A DNA stretch of 64,000 nucleotides from the NCBI GenBank assembly GCA_030150045.1, contig JASLGM010000022.1, positions 1-64,000 of the forward strand. Reading direction: 5' to 3'. Shown one piece after another: positions 35,686-46,111 of the stretch (positions within the stretch are counted from its first letter, which is position 1; each line of letters opens with the position of its first letter). The notes below the pieces were generated by a model. That model made no database searches. It was not told the DNA's origin and worked only from the letters and a program-made list of their open reading frames with translations. The translations under genes were made by a program, and so were the position numbers. The DNA comes from Taishania sp. (GTDB lineage Bacteria; Bacteroidota; Bacteroidia; Flavobacteriales_D; Crocinitomicaceae).

Positions 35686-38600
35686 GTATTAACCTATCCA
35701 TAATTTCTTAATTTTAAGGGATCAAATACAACTTTGTTGTGGCTTGTTTTACCTTGATTATCGTTGTGATTTGCTATCACTTATGCTTGTCATAAGCATG
35801 GATTCCTTTAAATAGGTATTAACCTATCCATAATTTCTTAAATTTATAGGATCAAATACAACTCTTTATAATTCTATCTAATTTGGGTTCTTGTTGTGAT
35901 TTGCTTTCAAGTTCTTAAATTTATAGGATCAAATACAACGTCCGATAAATCGAATAAACGAACCGTTAGGTTGTGATTTGCTTTCAAGTTCTTAAATTTA
36001 TAGGATCAAATACAACTGAATGAACTCGTCAACACTTAGTGAGGTGGTTGTGATTTGCTTTCAAGTTCTTAAATTTATAGGATCAAATACAACATTTGGG
36101 AGAGAAGAAATCCAACATATCCAGTTGTGATTTGCTTTCAAGTTCTTAAATTTATAGGATCAAATACAACGCACAACCAAAATGGTTGCGTACATTTGTT
36201 GTTGTGATTTGCTTTCAAGTTCTTAAATTTATAGGATCAAATACAACGGGAGGTTTTACCATTACCCCAATAGATGTGTTGTGATTTGCTTTCAAGTTCT
36301 TAAATTTATAGGATCAAATACAACTGTTGAAGCTGGTAAAAGATACAGAAAATTGTTGTGATTTGCTTTCAAGTTCTTAAATTTATAGGATCAAATACAA
36401 CCATCATCCACCAATGAGATAAGGCAACTTGTTGTGATTTGCTTTCAAGTTCTTAAATTTATAGGATCAAATACAACATAATAAACTGACCTATTTTGTT
36501 GCACAGCGTTGTGATTTGCTTTCAAGTTCTTAAATTTATAGGATCAAATACAACACCTACCAATAGAATTAAATTCTTGGAAGTGTTGTGATTTGCTTTC
36601 AAGTTCTTAAATTTATAGGATCAAATACAACTATTTTTTTTTATTTAATATATAATATTGTGTTGTGATTTGCTTTCAAGTTCTTAAATTTATAGGATCA
36701 AATACAACATATTAAACAAAGTGCTGATGCACAATTTCGTTGTGATTTGCTTTCAAGTTCTTAAATTTATAGGATCAAATACAACAAGAGGGATTTAAAG
36801 CAAGCGACCAGGCGAGTTGTGATTTGCTTTCAAGTTCTTAAATTTATAGGATCAAATACAACCGTGTTCCTCAACACCCAATTACCTTGTCTGTTGTGAT
36901 TTGCTTTCAAGTTCTTAAATTTATAGGATCAAATACAACGACCATTCTTTGCCCTTTGTCAAGGAAGTGTTGTGATTTGCTTTCAAGTTCTTAAATTTAT
37001 AGGATCAAATACAACATCCACCAACTAAAGTTGATTATGTGGGTAGTTGTGATTTGCTTTCAAGTTCTTAAATTTATAGGATCAAATACAACAAGAGGGG
37101 TGCTATTAAATATTCCGTATTTGTTGTGATTTGCTTTCAAGTTCTTAAATTTATAGGATCAAATACAACTACGTACCTCTTCAACAGTAACTTTTCCTTG
37201 TTGTGATTTGCTTTCAAGTTCTTAAATTTATAGGATCAAATACAACCATCATTAAACATCCTCTATTCAAATAGTTGTTGTGATTTGCTTTCAAGTTCTT
37301 AAATTTATAGGATCAAATACAACATAACCACTTCAATTAAACGACTGGAAGTAGTTGTGATTTGCTTTCAAGTTCTTAAATTTATAGGATCAAATACAAC
37401 TCTGAACTACACACTTACACCAGGGCGATTGTTGTGATTTGCTTTCAAGTTCTTAAATTTATAGGATCAAATACAACCTAAGGATTTGGAAGAGGCTAGA
37501 GTTGTTAGTTGTGATTTGCTTTCAAGTTCTTAAATTTATAGGATCAAATACAACATAAGCTATCTTGGTTATTCAAACTTATATGTTGTGATTTGCTTTC
37601 AAGTTCTTAAATTTATAGGATCAAATACAACTTAGGGTGGCACATGTCTTTGTTGAGGAATGTTGTGATTTGCTTTCAAGTTCTTAAATTTATAGGATCA
37701 AATACAACAAGAGGGGTGTTATTAAACATTCCATATTCGTTGTGATTTGCTTTCAAGTTCTTAAATTTATAGGATCAAATACAACTCTAAGGGTAGTGTT
37801 CGACCGCTTCGCTCAGTTGTGATTTGCTTTCAAGTTCTTAAATTTATAGGATCAAATACAACTAGTATAGTTCTTGGACTAACGAAAAGTTTGTTGTGAT
37901 TTGCTTTCAAGTTCTTAAATTTATAGGATCAAATACAACTCTTTCTGATAGTTTCGATTGAATCCTTAGGTTGTGATTTGCTTTCAAGTTCTTAAATTTA
38001 TAGGATCAAATACAACTCAACAGATGTAACAGCGGTAAGCTCTACGGTTGTGATTTGCTTTCAAGTTCTTAAATTTATAGGATCAAATACAACACCACGA
38101 GGCTAATACGAAATTAAACGGGTGTTGTGATTTGCTTTCAAGTTCTTAAATTTATAGGATCAAATACAACCTGAAAAAGTAAATGGCATTACGACTTGTT
38201 GTTGTGATTTGCTTTCAAGTTCTTAAATTTATAGGATCAAATACAACCACCAGCAACAGATATAATTATACCTCCTAGTTGTGATTTGCTTTCAAGTTCT
38301 TAAATTTATAGGATCAAATACAACCAAACCAATCAATTCAATGGACTGCAACTAGTTGTGATTTGCTTTCAAGTTCTTAAATTTATAGGATCAAATACAA
38401 CAAACAAGAAATCTTTAAAAAGTTACCACTAGTTGTGATTTGCTTTCAAGTTCTTAAATTTATAGGATCAAATACAACCATCTAACTTAGGACACGCTGA
38501 TGTAAACTGTTGTGATTTGCTTTCAAGTTCTTAAATTTATAGGATCAAATACAACATATTACAGGTGAAGTAGATGAAGTAGTGAGTTGTGATTTGCTTT

Positions 38601-39557
38601 CAAGTTCTTAAATTTATAGGATCAAATACAACGAGTGACTATGCTTCCAGTATTGATCTGTTGTTGTGATTTGCTTTCAAGTTCTTAAATTTATAGGATC
38701 AAATACAACGTACATCTATGTTCTATTTAGATAAAACTAGTTGTGATTTGCTTTCAAGTTCTTAAATTTATAGGATCAAATACAACGCCACCTACACCAG
38801 CGGAGCGCATCACGTTTGTTGTGATTTGCTTTCAAGTTCTTAAATTTATAGGATCAAATACAACGCATTCAAATTTTTATCTAAAGCTACCATTGTTGTG
38901 ATTTGCTTTCAAGTTCTTAAATTTATAGGATCAAATACAACGTTAAGTCGGTATCCCTGTCGATCAACTCCGTTGTGATTTGCTTTCAAGTTCTTAAATT
39001 TATAGGATCAAATACAACAATGACGGAAATACTTAATGTTATCGGTGTGTTGTGATTTGCTTTCAAGTTCTTAAATTTATAGGATCAAATACAACGCAAA
39101 TGATTTCCATGCTGGAAGTGAACCAGTTGTGATTTGCTTTCAAGTTCTTAAATTTATAGGATCAAATACAACTCACATAATATTTCACCCATTAACTATA
39201 ATGTTGTGATTTGCTTTCAAGTTCTTAAATTTATAGGATCAAATACAACATGTTGACAACTTTGATGAGGATGGATTTAGTTGTGATTTGCTTTCAAGTT
39301 CTTAAATTTATAGGATCAAATACAACTGTGTATCTCCGTCATCGCCTGTTGCTGTTGTTGTGATTTGCTTTCAAGTTCTTAAATTTATAGGATCAAATAC
39401 AACCAGAGGAGAAAGCGGACGATACAACATCTGGTTGTGATTTGCTTTCAAGTTCTTAAATTTATAGGATCAAATACAACAGACATTGAAGCTGGCACGT
39501 TAAATACTGAGTTGTGATTTGCTTTCAAGTTCTTAAATTTATAGGATCAAATACAAC
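35686..39557 (+). CRISPR. Type II-C CRISPR array, 48 identical repeats plus 2 degenerate repeats
   Basis: Forty-eight identical 47-bp repeats (start GTTGTGATTTGCTTTCAAG, end GGATCAAATACAAC) run from 35893 to 39557. The 47 spacers between them are 30 bp, except 29 bp at 36402 and 36940 and 31 bp at 38787. Two further 30-bp spacers (35733-35762 and 35863-35892) lie to the left beside degenerate repeats ending at 35732 and 35862. The repeat ends are complementary (GTTGTgATTTG with CAAATACAAC). The first 19 bases match the tracrRNA anti-repeat, which sets crRNA direction as plus. The cas genes run the other way, toward the right end of the array. Degeneracy is confined to the left end, so new spacers are probably added at the right, cas-proximal end. 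Confidence 0.98.
35763..35862 (+). repeat. Interrupted CRISPR repeat with hairpin insert
   Basis: The first 13 bases (GTTGTGATTTGCT) and last ~28 bases (TTCTTAAATTTATAGG.. to TACAAC) of a repeat are separated by about 59 bases. The insert includes the palindrome ATAGGTATTAACCTAT. The same palindrome and flank (AGGTATTAACCTATCC) precede the leftmost degenerate repeat (~35680-35702), so this part is a duplication. Confidence 0.7.
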
Positions 39558-39589
39558 GTACCTTGAGGTATGCTTGTAACTAAAAGATT

Positions 39590-39630
39590 TAGCGGTCATT
39601 TTTTGAAATAAAAAAATGACCGCTTTCTTT
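39590..39630. terminator. Hairpin between the CRISPR array and cas2
   Basis: AGCGGTCATTTTTT / AAAAAATGACCGCT with a short loop, followed by TTTCTTTT on the plus side. It can end both array transcription (plus) and the cas1-cas2 transcript (minus). Confidence 0.7.
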
Positions 39631-39654
39631 TGACAAAGTATCCATGTTAGGATA

Positions 39655-39996
39655 TTAAAATAATTCTAGCTGTTGGGATGGGGTAGGTGTTTTCTCTACT
39701 TTATGGCCATGGTAAATGACCATATTCCCGAATTGTTTATCTGTAATAGAAAAGATACCAATCTTCCCTTTCTCTGGTAAAAGAGATTTTACTCTTTTTA
39801 TATGCATTTCTGCATTTTCTGTACTCTGACAAAAACGGAGATAGATTGAAAATTGAAACATATTGAAACCGTTTTCAAGTAACCTTTTCCGAAACTGTGA
39901 CGCATCACGGCGTTCTTTTTTTGTTTCGGTTGGCAAGTCGAATAATACCATTACCCACATCGATCGATATGCATTAAAGCGTGAATTACTTAACAT
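39655..39996 (-). CDS. cas2: CRISPR-associated endoribonuclease Cas2
   Basis: 113 residues from the ATG at 39996. The ferredoxin-like fold begins [43 protein letters not shown]; the FDLP aspartate is the usual conserved residue. Later [21 protein letters not shown] is typical of type II Cas2. With Cas1 it forms the spacer integration complex. The frame is open to 40032, but the ATG at 39996 gives the family N-terminus. It overlaps the cas1 3' end by 11 bp. Confidence 0.95.
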   Translation of the reverse strand: MLSNSRFNAYRSMWVMVLFDLPTETKKERRDASQFRKRLLENGFNMFQFSIYLRFCQSTENAEMHIKRVKSLLPEKGKIGIFSITDKQFGNMVIYHGHKVEKTPTPSQQLELF

Positions 39997-40882
39997 GTAG
40001 CGTAGGGTAGGGAATCTTTCTGTTCTCTCCAATATAGCACTTGTATAAACCTGCTGTGGTCATACTGACGGCGTGAAATAATGGGCGGGTGAGTTGTTGT
40101 ATCGTTGTGTCTAATTGAGGGATTTTTAATAATTCGATTTTCTGTTCAGAGGTTAATTCATCTGTCAAATCTTTATGTAATAAATCTAGAACCACTAAAT
40201 CGACCAATGGACGATAAGGTTCCATAATGTCATCGGCTAAACAAAAAGCATTGTATTTATTTCTGTGAAATATTCCGAGTGAAGGGTGTAATCCTGTAGA
40301 ACACAAAGCACGCGCCATGGTAGATCGGAGTATGGCATAACCGTAATTTAATTGGGCATTTGGGCTTGTTCTTTCTTGAGAACGAAAGAAATTTAGGCCG
40401 TAAAGTGTTTTCCAGTAATAAGCTGCTGCTTGCCCTTCACAGTTCGTTGTGTCGCCGCTTAACACTTTGTCAGCAAGGTATTTCAAACGCTCAGCATTTA
40501 ATCCCATTCTTTCCAATACCAGTGCTTGGTTTTCAATTTTGGCTTGAATGGTTTGTTTCCACAGTTGCTTCTTTAGGGGTTCACTAATTTCTGTTTGTTT
40601 ACGGAAGCGTTCCGTTTGCTCCGAATTTCCGTTTAAGGGTAAAAACATACCATTTGGAAGATAGGTTTGGTCGCAGGTAATGATAGCGGCTTTTTCATTT
40701 GCTAATTCTTGAATGAGCGCAATCGATAATGTAATGTGTGGATGTTCTAAGACGACTAGTCCGATATCTTCGATAGGAACAGAGCGTAAATCCGTTTGTT
40801 CGTTTTTTAGATCAATCATTAACTGCCCATTTCGCATAAACAAATGAGCAGGATTACTAAAATGTAAAGTTCTTTTTAACAT
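39986..40882 (-). CDS. cas1: CRISPR-associated endonuclease Cas1 (type II)
   Basis: 298 residues, normal for type II Cas1. The N-terminal beta domain has [31 protein letters not shown]. The C-terminal helical domain has [65 protein letters not shown]; the H in GIFH and the acidic DD..E cluster form the metal site. Integrates new spacers. cas2 overlaps its end. A terminator and ~100 bp separate it from cas9. Confidence 0.97.
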   Translation of the reverse strand: MLKRTLHFSNPAHLFMRNGQLMIDLKNEQTDLRSVPIEDIGLVVLEHPHITLSIALIQELANEKAAIITCDQTYLPNGMFLPLNGNSEQTERFRKQTEISEPLKKQLWKQTIQAKIENQALVLERMGLNAERLKYLADKVLSGDTTNCEGQAAAYYWKTLYGLNFFRSQERTSPNAQLNYGYAILRSTMARALCSTGLHPSLGIFHRNKYNAFCLADDIMEPYRPLVDLVVLDLLHKDLTDELTSEQKIELLKIPQLDTTIQQLTRPLFHAVSMTTAGLYKCYIGENRKIPYPTLHVK

Positions 40883-40981
40883 GATAGGGAATCATTTATA
40901 GGTTTAATGTGGTTAAACGTATTGATTTTTAAATGGTTCCATATGAGGCGTTAAGTTTTCATGAATTAAATGTAAAATAAA

Positions 40982-41005
40982 AAAGCATCCTGGTAAGGAT
41001 GCTTT
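40982..41005 (-). terminator. Terminator between cas9 and cas1
   Basis: On the minus strand AAAGCATCC TTACC GGATGCTTT is followed by T's, six bases after the cas9 stop. Implies separate or attenuated transcription of cas1-cas2. A weak box TACGTTTA (plus-strand 40914-40921) precedes cas1. Confidence 0.75.
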
Positions 41006-41010
41006 AGTTA

Positions 41011-44000
41011 CTAGTATTCACCAATTTGTACTATCTCACCAAGATGATTGGTTCGAATTTTTATTAATTTCTTCAATCCAGAGGTAGTACACCTTTTGTA
41101 TGTTAAATTCTTTAATAATGTGTTGACTTCAACTGTTGTCTCTAAGTGGTTTCGGAATGTGTAATCTCCAGTTGTTATCTTTTGCACCCTAAATAAATTA
41201 GGACTGATTAAACCTTTATTTTCAGGATCAAGTAAATCAATTTCTTCTGGATTAAATCCTGTTTTCTCATTTGGGAAAACAAAGAGTTCATTTTGTTTCA
41301 TAGTAAACAAAAATTTCCAACCAATTCCTTCATTAAACGATTTGTCAATAATAGGTAAATCTTCATTCACACGAATAACAGCTTCAAAGAATGAAACAAC
41401 TTTTTCTTGTAAATTACCTTTTTCATCTACATATATAGCAACATGATGATTATTACCTGTACTGATGTAATCTGTTGGAATAAGGTTTCCATCTGAGTCT
41501 TGTATATTTTTCCCTTCTTTATCTTTTTTAAAGTGTATTGCTTTAGCATTTGTAACACCACTAATTTTCACTCTTTTCATAGCAATTCCTTTTTCTTCGT
41601 TGAACCAAATTGGATTCTTCTCTAAATCAGAAAATGCTTTTTGAGAATCATTGCCATATTTTATCAATCGATCAAGTAATAACTCTTTTGAGCGTAAATC
41701 AAGAACCTTTTCAATTGATTTTGCATCCTTGAAGTTGTCAGGTGTTATATCTTTTCGGATAGAGAAATCACTTTCTAACCATGTTAATTTCACTTTTTCA
41801 GGAAGTACTTCTGTTTTATCAATCGATAAATAAATAGGATTTTTGTTTAGTGCGTTTTTCCCACCAAATGCTTTTTTAGGATCATTTTCATTTGCTTCCA
41901 AACGAGCCAATAGCAATTCTCGATAAAGAGGATTACTTACGAGATTGATGATGTTTAGATCAAATTTCGGTCCTATTTTTTCTTCTTTTGATTGATAGTA
42001 TTGATACTTCCCATACACCGTTTCTTTATGTAATTGACCTCTTGGTGTTAAAGCTTTTTGAATTGAGCTATTTCCTGATATTTTGTTTTTATTTATGGTA
42101 ACAACTTTGTTTTTAGCCTTATGAGATATGAGTACATTGCTTAATAATTCTTTAGCTTTTTGTCTAAATTGTGGTAAAGGTTCAATGAAAATTCTTTTTC
42201 GATTCCCCAATGCATCTTTGATGGTTTTTGTTTCTTTTTCTTCAATACCTAAGATATCTTTCGTTGTTAATTTTATTTGAGATGATCCAATTGCTTTTCT
42301 TCCTTTTACATTTGAAATGGATTGATGTTCTTCTTTCCTCGCATTCAGATTGTTCAAGTATTGAATATAACTCCTTTTCGTAAAGGCAATAGTTAATGCG
42401 TCCATGGCATGGTGACGATGGTCGTTTCGCTTCGTCCAATCTTGAATGATTTCTTTTTTATTCCCCTTAACTTCTATGATTTCTGTTCGACCTACTGCTT
42501 TATATTTAGGTAAGTTTAATTCTTTCATAACATTGACCAAGCCCCAATCATCTCTTAAACGATCAGTGATAGATCCAGAGGTTGTTACAATTGAACGTGA
42601 AATCTCGAAAAGCATCTCTTTCGCTTTTTTGGCAATATATTGAGAGTCACGTAAATCTCTTTCAATAAAACCTTCACCAATTTCACTTCCTTTTTTAATT
42701 AGTTTTTGAGCTTTTGCTTTTGAAAGACCCTCTTCTTTTGAAGAACTTAAACTTTTTATGTTTAACTCAAATTCATCTGCTTTGCTTTGACCAAAGGTGT
42801 CGAGAACATAATCATATGCTGTTTTGTTTCCCTTTTCAATATTGATTTTTCTTGGACACAGTGTTTTATTCGAAAAACTATCGTCAAATAATCTTGATTG
42901 TGGAATAATATGGTCAATATCGTATTTATTGGTAAACAAATCTTTACGTTCAATATACTCTCCGGTATACAAGTTTTTATAACCATTGTTTTTCAATTCT
43001 TGATAGAGTTTATAACGTATGATGTCATTTCGAGTTGGATTCATTAATTGATCTTCTCTTTGTAAAAGCTTTATTATATCTTCATGTTGTTTTTTTGCAG
43101 TATTTATTTGACGGGTCATTTCACCTCTTTCCTTGGCGTTTTTCTTAAGCTCTCTAGCAAGTTCAATTCGAATTTCATCAAATTGGAAATTAGGTGCTAA
43201 TCCTTCAAGTTTAAGTTTTTCATTCTCTGTGTCAATTAAAGTATTAATTACATTAACCATTTGATTAAGAATTTTTTCTACAACTGGATTTCTTAAACTG
43301 TTTTTTTGAAGAATATCTAATCTAGGTTTTAATTCTCTATTCTCTAATTCTTCCTTTGTTAAAGAATTTTTGGAGTGTCGATAATTTGCTTGTTCACAAG
43401 CGACACTATATTCATTTTCTTTAATATATGGATATATTTCCCGCATAGCTTTTGTACTGAGATTACCATAACCGTCAGTAAATACTATGTTGCCTAGTAT
43501 TTTTGCATGCTCTAATTTGAAACCATATTTTTCTTGTAAGAGTTTGTGCAATAAATCCATTCCAGTTTTCGAATCGTCTTCGACATAGGAATAGAGAAGG
43601 TGCCAGAAAGCATAAGAAGTTTGGTTTTCAAATAATTTACCTTCTAGTTCCGCATCAAAATCGATTAGAGTATCATCTATTTTCAAGTCCTTTAGAATAG
43701 AGCTAAACATATCTTTAATATTTGAAGAAGGAGCATCTAAATCTGAGATCGTAATTTCGTCCTTATTCAATTTTATCTTTAGAGATTCTTTAATGTCATA
43801 ACCTTCATAATCGAGTATGCTAATTAAGGCATTACTTATGGCTGCATTTGTATTATTGCCCTCTAATTCTTCGTAGTTTAATTCATATTGCTTTCCATTT
43901 TCAAGGAGGGAAAGCACTTTTGAACTAGACATTTTCCCTTTAAGGTTCAACTCAGAAAAGAGAAGTTCTTTTGCTTCTTGTGATAACTCAATAATTTCAC

Positions 44001-45276
44001 CCGATTTTTTGTTTTTTAGCCGGACATTGTGAAGCTGCTGCCAAATTTTAAACTCTTGGAATAGAGGAGAAGCTTTCGGTGCGACTCTTAAACCTACTTT
44101 CTTCGTTTTCCCATCAATGATTATTTGTCTGTTTTCAAACTCACAAATGCTGATTAAATTCTTTTGTGATTTTAATTTTCGTTGATAGAAGATTACAATA
44201 TCTCTAATTTCTTGTTTTAAAGCTGGGGTTAAGCAATCATGAAAAGATGCTTGTTTCTCCCAAATTGTTTCAAATTCATCTAAATAATCCTGTCGATAAA
44301 AGACTTGATTTTTTAAACGTGTATGTGGCGAATCTTGTATTTGCTGATAGAGATATTGCCCAACCGTTTGCTTGTTGAAAAACAATTCTTTACTTCTGTC
44401 CGAAATTGCACCTAAATAACCGGATGAATTAAAGGTTTGACCATTAATATCAGCTAAAATATAAGCAACTTCTTCTTTTGCTAATTGTTTTGATAGAGCT
44501 TCATTGCGCCAATAATAATTTTGAAATTTCTTTTCTTCTCTCGTACCTTTATTTTCAGCAGTATTAAACTTATAAGTGGTGTAAAAAATTTGAGAAGTAA
44601 CTTTTTGCCCTTTACTTTTTATTGATTCTTTAAATTCATCAGTTAATATTTCTGGATAAAATTGCTTCTGAAAATTCCATATTTTATCAAATTCAGATTG
44701 TAAATCTGAACGATAGAATTCAGGAACTTTCTTTTTTCCTGATTTCAATAAATGCAACACAAATTGACCAGGAGTAATATTTTCTTCATAAAGTTTTTTC
44801 GCTACATCCATTCCGTCAACAAGCTGTCCCTCTTCGGAGTTGTTAACTTTACGACTGCTTTTATATCCCCTTTTTTTATTAATCATAAGTAAGACACGAG
44901 CAAACTCATTTAGCGAAATTTTATCATTTACTGATGTTGCTCTTAATCTGTATGTTTCAAAAGTGGAATGATTTCCATTTTCTGACAACAAACTTTTTTC
45001 GTCTATCCAATTATGATCTTTAAGAATTTGAATCAAATTTTCACGACGTAATTTATAACGCTGTAAATTTCGTCTAGCGGATCTTGCCAATGTTCTATTG
45101 GCATTTGTAGTAATTGTTTTTCCTTTTTCGAAATTTGTTTGTTCGTCCGTAGTTAATGGGTTTACTCGAACCCCTATTTTTTCAATTGATGAGATTTCAT
45201 CTTCCATTTCAGCTTCTTTTACGTAAGCCCAGCCAATACTTGTGACCCCCAAGTCAAGTCCTAAAATTCGTTTCAT
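41011..45276 (-). CDS. cas9: CRISPR-associated endonuclease Cas9, type II-C, large form
   Basis: 1421 residues from the ATG at 45276. RuvC-I is MKRILGLDLGVTSIGWAYV with Asp8. The Arg-rich bridge helix is LARSARRNLQRYKLRREN. RuvC-II is IRIELARELKK with Glu705. The HNH domain has YDIDHIIPQSRLFDDSFS with Asp788, His789 and Asn812. RuvC-III is HRHHAMDALTIAF with His955, His956 and Asp959. All nuclease residues are therefore present and the protein should be active. The helical lobe lies between the bridge helix and RuvC-II; the PAM-interacting region is the last ~300 residues. Length fits the large II-C enzymes of Bacteroidetes. The frame is open to 45492, but that extension crosses the tracrRNA and lacks homology-like features. 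No csn2 or cas4 is present, which supports subtype II-C. Confidence 0.98.
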   Translation of the reverse strand: MKRILGLDLGVTSIGWAYVKEAEMEDEISSIEKIGVRVNPLTTDEQTNFEKGKTITTNANRTLARSARRNLQRYKLRRENLIQILKDHNWIDEKSLLSENGNHSTFETYRLRATSVNDKISLNEFARVLLMINKKRGYKSSRKVNNSEEGQLVDGMDVAKKLYEENITPGQFVLHLLKSGKKKVPEFYRSDLQSEFDKIWNFQKQFYPEILTDEFKESIKSKGQKVTSQIFYTTYKFNTAENKGTREEKKFQNYYWRNEALSKQLAKEEVAYILADINGQTFNSSGYLGAISDRSKELFFNKQTVGQYLYQQIQDSPHTRLKNQVFYRQDYLDEFETIWEKQASFHDCLTPALKQEIRDIVIFYQRKLKSQKNLISICEFENRQIIIDGKTKKVGLRVAPKASPLFQEFKIWQQLHNVRLKNKKSGEIIELSQEAKELLFSELNLKGKMSSSKVLSLLENGKQYELNYEELEGNNTNAAISNALISILDYEGYDIKESLKIKLNKDEITISDLDAPSSNIKDMFSSILKDLKIDDTLIDFDAELEGKLFENQTSYAFWHLLYSYVEDDSKTGMDLLHKLLQEKYGFKLEHAKILGNIVFTDGYGNLSTKAMREIYPYIKENEYSVACEQANYRHSKNSLTKEELENRELKPRLDILQKNSLRNPVVEKILNQMVNVINTLIDTENEKLKLEGLAPNFQFDEIRIELARELKKNAKERGEMTRQINTAKKQHEDIIKLLQREDQLMNPTRNDIIRYKLYQELKNNGYKNLYTGEYIERKDLFTNKYDIDHIIPQSRLFDDSFSNKTLCPRKINIEKGNKTAYDYVLDTFGQSKADEFELNIKSLSSSKEEGLSKAKAQKLIKKGSEIGEGFIERDLRDSQYIAKKAKEMLFEISRSIVTTSGSITDRLRDDWGLVNVMKELNLPKYKAVGRTEIIEVKGNKKEIIQDWTKRNDHRHHAMDALTIAFTKRSYIQYLNNLNARKEEHQSISNVKGRKAIGSSQIKLTTKDILGIEEKETKTIKDALGNRKRIFIEPLPQFRQKAKELLSNVLISHKAKNKVVTINKNKISGNSSIQKALTPRGQLHKETVYGKYQYYQSKEEKIGPKFDLNIINLVSNPLYRELLLARLEANENDPKKAFGGKNALNKNPIYLSIDKTEVLPEKVKLTWLESDFSIRKDITPDNFKDAKSIEKVLDLRSKELLLDRLIKYGNDSQKAFSDLEKNPIWFNEEKGIAMKRVKISGVTNAKAIHFKKDKEGKNIQDSDGNLIPTDYISTGNNHHVAIYVDEKGNLQEKVVSFFEAVIRVNEDLPIIDKSFNEGIGWKFLFTMKQNELFVFPNEKTGFNPEEIDLLDPENKGLISPNLFRVQKITTGDYTFRNHLETTVEVNTLLKNLTYKRCTTSGLKKLIKIRTNHLGEIVQIGEY

Positions 45277-45364
45277 AAGTGTGATTAGTAAAGTGGTTTT
45301 CTTTTCTAGTTTACTTTTCGAATATAATAATTTATTATGAATTAGGATATTAAGAAATTTTGAA

Positions 45365-45372
45365 TATATTTG
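45365..45372 (+). promoter_or_regulatory. -7 box (TATATTTG) for tracrRNA
   Basis: Perfect TAnnTTTG. The predicted start (~45376-45378) falls exactly at the anti-repeat. Confidence 0.65.
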
Positions 45373-45375
45373 TAA

Positions 45376-45450
45376 CACTTGAAAGCAAATCACAATAAGG
45401 ATTATTCCGTTGTGAAAACATTCAAAGCGGGGCGACTCGCTTTTTTTTTT
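45376..45450 (+). ncRNA. tracrRNA
   Basis: The anti-repeat 45378-45395 (CTTGAAAGCAAATCACAA) is perfectly complementary over 18 nt to bases 2-19 of the CRISPR repeat. It is followed by AAGGATTATTCC (nexus-like), GTTGTGAAAACATTC, and the terminator hairpin AAGCG GGGCGACT CGCTT with ten T's. About 75 nt long, divergent from cas9, with a -7 box just upstream. This is the expected II-C layout and structure; the RNA guides processing of crRNA and loading of Cas9. Confidence 0.92.
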
Positions 45451-45473
45451 GCCCTTTTTTTCCTCTCTTTTTT

Positions 45474-45578
45474 GGCGTAACCCTTTTCCCAAGTAAACTT
45501 TCGAGAAAGGGTCGGGCTATCCGTTTTATCTTTTGTTTCACTACGTTTACAAAAGGATATCACTGCTATCCCTTACGC
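45474..45578 (+). repeat. Element A, copy 6 (right flank of CRISPR-Cas)
   Basis: Almost identical to copy 5 (one difference in 140 bp, ACTGCG versus ACTACG). The match stops at 45607, four bases before the stop codon of the glyoxalase-like gene, so the B half is missing here. Confidence 0.8.
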
Positions 45579-45611
45579 GGGATGAGGTTTTCAGAAGGAA
45601 GATTTTTTCGG

Positions 45612-46004
45612 TTATTCCATTGGGGTACAAAGTTCGATGAGAAAACCATCGATGTCTCTAAGGTACGCCACACGCTGGCCCCACGGTTTTGTGTTGGGGG
45701 GTGCAACAATTGTGGCTCCTGCGTTCACGGCTTTGGAAAAGGTTTCGTCTACTTTTTCTGTGGTAAAACCAATCTCAAATCCAAAAGGTTTATTGGCTAA
45801 ATGACTTTCTGTGAAAGTATCGGGTAGATTGGATGACGCCAGAGGAATTGAAGCAAATGAAAGAGCCGTTTCTCCGACTAAAAGTTCACCGTAATCATTT
45901 TCGGGAGTAATGAATTTTCTTGTGAAACCAAATGCGGCTTCGTAAAATTCGACTGATTGTGTAACGTTCTGAACGTAGAGTATGGTATATGCAAATTTTA
46001 TCAT
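45612..46004 (-). CDS. VOC/glyoxalase superfamily protein
   Basis: 130 residues, one full VOC module pair: KFAYTILYVQNVTQSVEFYEAAFGFTRKFI (first beta-alpha-beta unit) and FEIGFTTEKVDETFSKAVNAGATIVAPPNTKPWGQRVAYLRDIDGFLIELCTP (second). The closing WGQR..Y..D.DG..IEL is a common C-terminal VOC pattern with the metal-ligand Glu. It could be a lyase, dioxygenase or antibiotic-binding protein; the substrate cannot be read from sequence. The 3' end abuts element A copy 6. Confidence 0.85.
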   Translation of the reverse strand: MIKFAYTILYVQNVTQSVEFYEAAFGFTRKFITPENDYGELLVGETALSFASIPLASSNLPDTFTESHLANKPFGFEIGFTTEKVDETFSKAVNAGATIVAPPNTKPWGQRVAYLRDIDGFLIELCTPME

Positions 46005-46111
46005 AGTGATGTGAATTTATGTAAATTATTGTGTTAAAATAGGATTGGTGTAGGGATGTTTTTTTTTGTAAAAGGCTAATTATTTGTTTTTTGAAACGGA
46101 TAAAAATGGTT

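Noticed and set aside
36632..36661. Very AT-rich spacer (TATTTTTTTTTATTT..) as assembly artefact
   Set aside because: It has the normal 30-nt size and sits between perfect repeats.
39558..39589. A further spacer and lost repeat at the right end of the array
   Set aside because: The ~30 bases after the last repeat are spacer-sized, but no repeat remnant follows; they are more likely leader sequence.
45277..45492. N-terminal extension of Cas9 to 1493 residues
   Set aside because: It crosses the tracrRNA and its promoter, and the family begins at MKRILGLDLG.
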